Shown piece after piece: positions 34,667-45,000 of a DNA stretch of 45,000 bases. How positions within the stretch are numbered: the stretch's first letter is position 1; each line of letters opens with the position of its first letter. Origin of the DNA: Anaeromyces robustus (lineage: Eukaryota > Neocallimastigomycota > Neocallimastigomycetes > Neocallimastigales > Neocallimastigaceae); the NCBI GenBank assembly GCA_002104895.1, contig MCFG01000001.1, positions 305,001 through 350,000 of the forward strand, in the 5' to 3' direction. Below the pieces are notes generated by a model. The model ran no database searches and had not been told where the DNA came from. It was given only the letters and a program-made list of their open reading frames with translations. Both the position numbers and the translations under genes were made by a program.

Positions 34667-37600
34667 ATGGATCATACGAACTATACTAATAAGATTAACT
34701 ATATCAGACGGGGTATTAGGTGTCATGGTATTGATATCTCAGATACTTATGTTATTTTTATCCGTCGCATTCGTTCTTGGACTCTTCCAAAATTTAGAAA
34801 TTTTCTTGAGAAGAATTTCCCTGAGTTTAATAATACCATCGTTGCTGTTAAACATTCCTCTCTTCTTAATGATAATTTATATCAAATTAAAACTACAGCT
34901 TCTGAGGAGAATATTAATAAATTTATTGATAGTTTCAAATTAATTATTAAAAAATGTTCCATTAACTTTCATCGATGTAGTAGGAAGAATCACAAGCCTT
35001 CCTTTGCTCTTATCAGGAGAAAACTTTGCCACTCTAAAAAGAACATTAAGGATATTACTGACTTTTCTGAAATCAACAATTCTTTTACTTCTAAGAACAA
35101 TTTGAATGAATTTTCCTTTTGTCTTAGTTGGAACACTAACGGGTGGAATAACAAGAAAAGAGATGGTATTCTGTATTTCTTTAGTCTCTTTAAACCGCTA
35201 TTTGTTTGTTTTCAAGAAACTGGTAATGGTACTAATTCTAATAATGTTATTCCTTGTAAAATCACTTTACCTAAATATAAATATTTCTGTAAGAGAGCAA
35301 ATAATACAATTCCTGGTTTGAGAGGTTTATATATCTTTTATAATAGGTCTTTACAGACTTCTATTGAAGATTTTTCTTTGAATTATATTATCTCAGTTAC
35401 GACATATTCCTTGTGGAACTTCACTAAGTGTTCTATTGGAAATATTTATATACCTCAGAAAGGGCATAGTTTACACCATAAATCTGCTAAAGCAGAAGCT
35501 TGTACATGGTTTTCTCTTCACTTACATCATCCTTCTATTCTCCTTGGCGATTTTAACATTAATCTTGAAGATATTCAAAATTGGGTTTCTAATATAAATG
35601 GCTGGTATTTATTTCATCTCAATGGTTCTCCTATCTCGTGGGTAAGTGGAAGTCGTTCCTCTGCTATTGACCATGCTATTATTAATGAACCCATGAAAAA
35701 TCTTCTGTCTTCAGCTTCAATTATTGATTTCTCTCCTATCTCCGATCATAAGCCTCTTCTTGTTTTTGGAAATTATTTTGATGATAATAATACTTTCTCA
35801 CTCCCTAAAAAACCAGCTCGTTGGAATAGAATCAAATGTCTGGACGAAAGTATTAAAATTGCTACTAGTAATAGATTTAGTATTCTTATGAAGGAATGTA
35901 CAGATAATTATTATTCTTCTAATGCTATATATGATATGTTTGTATCTACTGCTAATTCTATTGCTGATGAATTGGAAATTATATCTAATCCTGATATTCA
36001 TGAATCTATGTTTCATATGTCTCAAAAAATCTTTAACCTTCAGAAACTCAAAGTTAAGGCTTACAAAGATATTAAAAAATTGGGTTCTGTTCGTGCCCTT
36101 GATGATTATATTAGACTTATCAATAATTATCAGAAGCTGTGTGATAATATCCACAAGATGTGTAATCACTTTCGTATGCTTGAATATCAACATTGGGTTT
36201 CAATTGGGTGTCAGTTGGCTATTAATAAAGATTCTAGGAATTGGTGGAAATGGATCAAAAAGAATACTAAAATTGGTAAATCATCTAACTTTTCACTTCA
36301 TCCTATTAAAGATAACGATGACAACATTGTTTATTCTTCTCGTGAACAACTTAACGTTTGGCATGACCATTATGAAAAGTTAGCTTCTGATTCTACTGGT
36401 CATAGTTTATATAAACCTTTTTGGTCCAACCCTGCCAACCATAAGTTATATAACTTCAGCAATAATATAGAGTGGGATATTAATGGTGAAATTAGTATTG
36501 AGGAAATTCGATCAGCTATTTCTGATATCCCTAAATTTAAAGCTTCAGGTCCTGATGATGTTCCTATTGAATTTTTTAAAGCTATTTCTACTGATTTTGG
36601 AAACTCCGATGACTCTTCTGATATTACTAATTATGGTCTCTCTTTTCTACATTTATTTTACAACCGTATTTGGGATGGTGACTTTCCGGATTTATGGAAT
36701 ACTGCTTGTATTGTTTCTATCCCTAAAAAAGGAGACTTATATGACTGTAATAATTATAGAGGTATATCCCTGATCAATAACTGTATTAAAATTATCTCAA
36801 AAATTGTTACTACCAGAATCTCAACATATGCTTACAAGAATAATTTCATTAGACCTGAACAATTTGGTTTTCGTAATAAAGAAGAATGTATCAGTTTATT
36901 TGTCTCCATTCGTACTATATGTCAGACCAGACAGAATATGGGAAAAGATACTTATTTGGCTTTTTTAGACCTTAAAAAAGCTTATGATTCAGTTCCTATT
37001 TATAATATTCTGAATAAACTTGAATGCTTAGGAATTAGAGGAAAATGTTATAATTTCCTTAAAAACTTATACTTATCTTCCAAAGCTTGTGTGAAACTTG
37101 ACTCTCAATATTCGGATACTTTCAATATTGAGAAAGGTGTTAGACAGGGTTGTCCCCTCTCTCCTATCTTATTTAACCTTTTCATCAACGATATTTTTCG
37201 AGATTGTAACGAATATGGAGTTTGTATTGATAACGAATACTGTTGTGGGGGCCTCTTTGCCGATGATATTGTCCTTTGTGCACCTACTAGAAGTAAACTA
37301 AATAAGCTTTTGAAAAAAGTTAATGATTGGGCTAAATTTAACCTTATGGAATTCGGAATTGGTAAATGTGGAACTACGGTTGTAAAAGCAGAAAATTCTA
37401 AAGTTAAAGGTGACCCTACCTTTTACCTTGCTGGTCAAATTATTCCAAAAACTAATTGTTATACGTATTTGGGAATTCCTTTTGATAGTGATTTATCTCT
37501 TAAACCGATAATTAAATCGACGAATAATAAAGTTAGGAAAGCGCTTTTTTCTGTTAGAGGATTTTTAATTAATCCTTATATGCCTATATCCTTCAAGAAA

Positions 37601-39091
37601 TCAGTTTTTAATTCGGTTGTTGTCAGTCAAGTATCATACGTTGCACCTTTACTTGGATCTAATAAAACTAGAACAAACGGTGCTCAAAGGCTAATTAATA
37701 AAGGACTCTCTTGGATTGCAGGTCTTAGGAAGCGCTCTTCCTTCATATCTTTATATAATGTATCTAAAGATCTTAATATTCCTCCTCTTTCTGCCAAATG
37801 TGCCATTGCTCAAGATAAATGTTTTAAGAGATGGGCAGACTCTAATTGTATTATTTCCAAGTTAGTTACTATTATTCCGAAGATGAGAAAATACACATGG
37901 GCTAAAGAAAGCAGAACTTTATCAAAGAAACTTTCTAAAATTGGCTCTAGAGAAGATATCTTGACTTTTTATTGGAATAGAGATGTCAAAAAAGACTCCG
38001 TTAAAGCTGTTACCTATTGTGATAATCACCTTGAATTATCTCGTGATTATTTACATCTTGAACTTGAATACCCTAACTTGGCTTATGGCTTTAATTGGCT
38101 CCTCAAAATACGTAGTGGTTATAAATTCAATAGTGAAATTGCTAAAGCCGCTAAACTTGTATCCGACTCTTGCCCTGATTACTGTCCTTGTTGTAAAGGC
38201 GGTAGTCAAACCTTCGAACATTGGATTTTAGAATGCCCAACATTCGATCATTGGCGTTCTAAGTTATTTGGCAATCTTGAAACCATTTATTTGTATGTTA
38301 ATCGAAAACCTTTAGTTAGTTCTGATAATATCAACTTTTCTAATAATTTTAATAATAACTACAATAATAATATTTATGATAATATCTATAATAATAATAG
38401 CAGTAGTAATAGTAATATTAATATTAATAGTAATAATAATGGTAATAGCAATGATAATAGTAATATTAATAATGTTAGTAATAGTAATAGTACTAGCTTA
38501 TCTACATATTTTCTATACAACTACTCTCAATTCATTAATAATTTAACTATCAACAACATTTTTTTTGGTTTTAATTACTTCAACAATTTCTCCTCCTTGG
38601 AGAATTCTTCACGAAATAATACTTTCTTAGTTTCTAATAGTTTTATTCATTATGTTAGTTTAACTTACAACTTAAATAATACTTTCAGTTATAGTATCAA
38701 CAACAATAATAATAGTTTAAATAATAGTATTAATTATAATAATTTAGTTAGTAATGCTTCAAGTGGGGTAAATTTTCATTCCAACTCGTTGGAATGGAGT
38801 AGGGTATATTATTTCCTTCTTGGTGGAAGAGTTAATCATTATAACTTGGGGAAAGAGGAGTGGAACAGTCTTTGTAAGGCGCAACTTAAACCTAGCACCT
38901 TTTCGGATGTTCCACTTTTGGTACGTACATCCGCACTTTTACTTAGAATTATGCCTACTGTTAGTGGCCAGATCTGGTCATTATTCAATAGGTATCCCAA
39001 CAATCTAACCAAGAGCGTCGAAGCTGACAATTCAGTAGGACAAGACAGTAGGTCACACGCATCTAATAATGATAATAACTTTCCAACTTGA
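34667..39091 (+). CDS. LINE polyprotein: APE endonuclease and reverse transcriptase, 1474 aa
   Basis: The protein would nick target DNA and copy its RNA at the nick (target-primed reverse transcription). An N-terminal region of about 145 residues has no recognised domain. The APE endonuclease spans about 150-370, with Asn/Glu/Asp/His catalytic motifs SWNTNGW (about 153), CFQETG (about 182), LGDFNINL (about 292) and SDHKPLLV (about 359). Reverse transcriptase covers about 640-970, with FKASGPDDVP, FLDLKKAYDS (about 766), GVRQGCPLSPILF and the active site FADD (864-867). A C-terminal zinc-knuckle C-x2-C..H..C (CPCCKGGSQTFEHWILECP, about 1171-1189) follows, then an Asn/Ser-rich tract (about 1222-1280) and a conserved-looking tail (RVYYFLLGGRVNHYNLGKEE). 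All key residues are present and there are no stops. The frame is open upstream of the ATG to at least 34640 (DSYQPYQ before Met), so the true start may be further left or reached by splicing at TATATAG. Confidence 0.93.
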   Translation: MDHTNYTNKINYIRRGIRCHGIDISDTYVIFIRRIRSWTLPKFRNFLEKNFPEFNNTIVAVKHSSLLNDNLYQIKTTASEENINKFIDSFKLIIKKCSINFHRCSRKNHKPSFALIRRKLCHSKKNIKDITDFSEINNSFTSKNNLNEFSFCLSWNTNGWNNKKRDGILYFFSLFKPLFVCFQETGNGTNSNNVIPCKITLPKYKYFCKRANNTIPGLRGLYIFYNRSLQTSIEDFSLNYIISVTTYSLWNFTKCSIGNIYIPQKGHSLHHKSAKAEACTWFSLHLHHPSILLGDFNINLEDIQNWVSNINGWYLFHLNGSPISWVSGSRSSAIDHAIINEPMKNLLSSASIIDFSPISDHKPLLVFGNYFDDNNTFSLPKKPARWNRIKCLDESIKIATSNRFSILMKECTDNYYSSNAIYDMFVSTANSIADELEIISNPDIHESMFHMSQKIFNLQKLKVKAYKDIKKLGSVRALDDYIRLINNYQKLCDNIHKMCNHFRMLEYQHWVSIGCQLAINKDSRNWWKWIKKNTKIGKSSNFSLHPIKDNDDNIVYSSREQLNVWHDHYEKLASDSTGHSLYKPFWSNPANHKLYNFSNNIEWDINGEISIEEIRSAISDIPKFKASGPDDVPIEFFKAISTDFGNSDDSSDITNYGLSFLHLFYNRIWDGDFPDLWNTACIVSIPKKGDLYDCNNYRGISLINNCIKIISKIVTTRISTYAYKNNFIRPEQFGFRNKEECISLFVSIRTICQTRQNMGKDTYLAFLDLKKAYDSVPIYNILNKLECLGIRGKCYNFLKNLYLSSKACVKLDSQYSDTFNIEKGVRQGCPLSPILFNLFINDIFRDCNEYGVCIDNEYCCGGLFADDIVLCAPTRSKLNKLLKKVNDWAKFNLMEFGIGKCGTTVVKAENSKVKGDPTFYLAGQIIPKTNCYTYLGIPFDSDLSLKPIIKSTNNKVRKALFSVRGFLINPYMPISFKKSVFNSVVVSQVSYVAPLLGSNKTRTNGAQRLINKGLSWIAGLRKRSSFISLYNVSKDLNIPPLSAKCAIAQDKCFKRWADSNCIISKLVTIIPKMRKYTWAKESRTLSKKLSKIGSREDILTFYWNRDVKKDSVKAVTYCDNHLELSRDYLHLELEYPNLAYGFNWLLKIRSGYKFNSEIAKAAKLVSDSCPDYCPCCKGGSQTFEHWILECPTFDHWRSKLFGNLETIYLYVNRKPLVSSDNINFSNNFNNNYNNNIYDNIYNNNSSSNSNININSNNNGNSNDNSNINNVSNSNSTSLSTYFLYNYSQFINNLTINNIFFGFNYFNNFSSLENSSRNNTFLVSNSFIHYVSLTYNLNNTFSYSINNNNNSLNNSINYNNLVSNASSGVNFHSNSLEWSRVYYFLLGGRVNHYNLGKEEWNSLCKAQLKPSTFSDVPLLVRTSALLLRIMPTVSGQIWSLFNRYPNNLTKSVEADNSVGQDSRSHASNNDNNFPT
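38331..38490 (+). repeat. Asparagine/serine-coding microsatellite inside the LINE ORF
   Basis: AAT/AGT trinucleotide repeats encode an Asn/Ser/Ile-rich linker between the zinc knuckle and the C-terminal tail (about residues 1222-1275). A second weaker Asn-rich stretch lies at 38690-38745. Confidence 0.88.
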
Positions 39092-39233
39092 TTTAATTTA
39101 ATAATATACACTATACCATATGAAGTAATTATAAATTATTACTATCTATTAAATAATAAATTATTATTCTTTATTAGATTAAGTTTTAATATGTACAATT
39201 ACTTTATAACATGTACTTTTTAAATTAAATTTA

Positions 39234-39258
39234 AATAAAATTTTCATTATTTTATTGC

Positions 39259-39308
<50 letters not shown>
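39234..39308 (+). terminator. LINE poly(A) signal and 49-nt A tail
   Basis: AATAAA at 39234-39239, then an uninterrupted A run from 39260 to 39308. This marks the 3' end of the element. Confidence 0.85.
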
Positions 39309-39310
<2 letters not shown>

Positions 39311-39465
39311 AGACAATGATGATACATGAACTCAAGTTTAGATAAATTTTAACAGAAAGTAGGGAGTTAATTATTTTGATTATATCAATAATCAATTAAA
39401 GTCATAGAATTTTATATAAAATTTTTTTGAGCTTCAACCAAAAAAAAAAAAAAAAAAAAAAAAAA
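39309..39465 (+). repeat. Short unique segment ended by a second A tail (26 nt)
   Basis: About 130 bp of ordinary-looking sequence (39309-39439) is followed by a 26-nt A run (39440-39465). It could be flanking host DNA with a chance A run, or a 5'-truncated retro-copy whose tail is intact. No coding match is visible, and no AATAAA precedes the run. Confidence 0.35.
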
Positions 39466-39945
39466 GATTATTAAAACATATCATAAATCCTTAGAGTATA
39501 TATTCATTAAAAAAAATATTTATTAATTTTGTCTTTTTTATATATTCAATATATATATATATATATATATAGATGTTTTTTATTATTACTTTTATAAATA
39601 CTATTAATTATTATTATTATTTTTTTTTTATTTAATCATTCTTTATATATATATATTTATTTCATTGTAAAATCCTTTAAAATATTTATATATATAATTT
39701 TAAGTTTTCTATTATTTCATTTTAGATTAAAATATATATAATTAAAAATTATATATATTTTTGATCGATCATATTTTACGTAATAAACTTTATAATTAAT
39801 TAAATTATTAATTACTTATCATAAAAAATTTTTTTTTCTTTTTTTCTTTCTTTTTTTTTTTTAAAAAAAAACATAATAAAATAATAAAAACATTTTTATT
39901 TAATAAAGAATAAAGTAAAACTAAATAAATCATTAATAAAAAAAA
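39466..39945. other. Spacer and presumed promoter of the GDP-fucose synthase gene
   Basis: No gene. Contains a (TA)n tract at about 39548-39571 and, near the gene, A/T runs. The start of transcription cannot be placed. Confidence 0.6.
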
Positions 39946-43325
<3,380 letters not shown>

Positions 43326-45000
43326 ATTTATTAAAAATTTTATAAAGTGATAAATTTATAAAAATAAAAATAAGAAACAAAAAACAATAACAATAACAGT
43401 AATAAAATAATAATATTTAATAAAATTTAATAAAAATAAAAAGAACGGCATGTTTAAAATTGTAAAAATAATTTTTTTTTAATAAATTAAAAAAAAAAAA
43501 AAAAAAAAAGGCAAATAATAATATAAAAAAAAAATAAAAAATAAAGTATAATAATAAAAAAATTTTTTAAGATACTTTTATATATATTTCGATCAATAAC
43601 TATCTTAATATCTTAATTTATTTAACTTGTATATATATTTTTGATCAATAAATCTTTATTTTATATTTATTTATTTAAGTTAAATTCTAATTTATAATTT
43701 TTTATGATATAAATAAATAACTATTAATATTTATATTTATTGTTTTTATTTATTCATTTTTTTATTTTTTTTTTATTTTTTTATATGTTTTATTTATTTA
43801 AAATTAATATTTTGAGATTTATATTTCAATTTTGTAAGATAATATTATATAAAAATAAAAATAATTTATTTTAATTTTTTAATATAATTGATAATTTGAT
43901 AGAAAATAAATAAGCATAAATAAATAAATAAATAAATTAAAAAATTAATAAATAAATTAAAAAATTAATAAATAGATAAATAAATAAATAAAATAACCTT
44001 TTATGAAAACAATAGGTATTAAGTTTTGAAAAGTTATTTATTATCATTTAACAAAAGCTTTTTTTTTTTTTTTTTTTATTATATTAATATATTTTTTATT
44101 TATATTATAAATGTTCTTATCCAATTTACTTTAAACTTTTCAAATTTATAAAAGATATATTATTGATATATATATCAAGCTTATTTATTCTTTATATGAT
44201 ATTTTTATTTGATTATATATTAATTTTTTAAAAAAAAATAAAAATAAAAATAAAGATAAAAATAAAAATAAACATTGTTATTAAATAAAAATTATATTTT
44301 AAATATTTTATAAAGATCGATCTGTGTATAAAAATTAATATTAAATAAACTAATAATAATTAATATGTATATATAAAGAAAAAAAGTGTTATAAATAAAT
44401 AAAAAAAAAAAGATAAATTATGTTTTATCTTAATAATATTGTATTTATTAAAAAAAGATCATAAAATAAAACAATAAAACATAAAAAAGTTAATGGTTAT
44501 TTTTTTTTTATTTTGTTTTAAATTGAAATTTTATGTTTTTTTTTTTTTTTAATATAATGACGAATGATAACTATTACCAATTAATTGTGATTTTCTTATA
44601 ATAAAAAAAAAATAAAAAAATTATAATAAATAATATAAATAAAAAACAATACTATTATTATTTTCATATATAAAAAATAAATTTTTGATGTTTTTTTTTT
44701 TTTTATTAATAAATTAATAATAACAATAATAATAATATTAATATTAAAACACAAATAAAGTTTTAAGAAAAAAAAAAGCTTCATTATCATATTGTATTGT
44801 TGTATTAAAGTTATTTTTTAATATATGTATGTGTATATATTAAAAAGTATTGGCTTTTATATTAATATGTAATGTGTAATTATATCTTAAAAAAGTCATA
44901 TAAAAAATTTAAAGTATTAAAATGTATATATATTTTTATTACTTTTTTTTATAAAATATAAAAAGGTTTTTTTTTTTAATAATAAATATAATTATTTATT
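43326..45000. other. Downstream spacer to the window end
   Basis: No gene is seen. Two related words TATATATTTCGATCAATAAC and TATATATTTTTGATCAATAA occur at about 43580 and 43631. The rest is AAAT/AATAA repeats and homopolymers; the ORF at 44596-44790 (-) is low-complexity and not believable. Confidence 0.65.

Larger units (their letters stand above)
34181..39308 (+). mobile_element. Apparently intact non-LTR retrotransposon (LINE, APE-endonuclease type)
   Basis: The element comprises a presumed 5'UTR (left boundary uncertain, between about 34181 and 34640), one long ORF, a short 3'UTR with AATAAA at 39234-39239, and a 49-nt A tail (39260-39308) starting 20 nt after that signal. It is in the same orientation as TEF1, whose stop is 0.7-1.1 kb upstream. 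No ORF1 (gag-like) ORF is seen, and no target-site duplication could be identified by eye. The single uninterrupted ORF and long A tail suggest a young insertion. Clade is uncertain: the APE-RT-zinc-knuckle layout fits L1-like/Tad-like groups, and no RNase H domain is evident. Confidence 0.88.

Noticed and set aside
34181-39330. Target-site duplication of the LINE
   Set aside because: The bases after the A tail (TAAGACAATGATGATACATG) could not be found at a plausible left boundary, so no duplication is claimed.

Overview
The window looks like nuclear DNA of a fungus with an extremely A+T-rich genome. The best fit is an anaerobic gut fungus (Neocallimastigomycota); this is inferred, since no rRNA or other decisive marker is present. 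The elongation factor 1-alpha gene carries the insertion typical of animals and fungi (around residues 211-226) and reads as fungal. The RRN7 gene encodes the fungal-type Pol I factor. Non-coding DNA is almost pure A/T with long homopolymers, the standard genetic code is used, and the introns are AT-only (mostly 130-420 bp).

Layout, left to right: 1-967, the 3' end of PEX13 (+). 3524-5994, SDS22/PP1 regulatory subunit 7 (-, five exons), convergent with PEX13. 10244-11774, a dephospho-CoA kinase (+, five exons). 13917-18964, RRN7/TAF1B-like Pol I initiation factor (+, ten exons, 993 aa, swollen by low-complexity insertions). 23834-25324, an intron-free SNG1-like (DUF3533, YhgE/Pip-related) membrane protein (+). 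31513-33508, the TEF1 unit: TATA box, probable 5'UTR intron, intron-free ORF and poly(A) signal (+). About 33965-34180, a decayed piece of a LINE. About 34181-39308, an apparently intact LINE with one 1474-codon ORF and a 49-nt poly(A) tail (+). 39946-43325, GDP-L-fucose synthase (+, six exons, 321 aa).

I rebuilt the multi-exon genes by hand. Every junction keeps frame, uses GT..AG, and restores recognisable family sequence; the coding lengths all divide by three. The genes are unrelated housekeeping loci, not a cluster or operon. Spacers of 2-6 kb hold only A/T-rich DNA, homopolymer runs and tandem repeats; 25.8-27.9 kb is especially repeat-dense.

I did not find an undescribed multi-gene system. 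The points most worth following are: a peroxisomal docking protein in what seems to be an anaerobic, hydrogenosome-bearing lineage; a LINE beside a relic of a relative, downstream of TEF1; the probable purine-rich TEF1 leader intron; the unusual RRN7; and a 50-bp near-perfect palindrome at 30049-30098.
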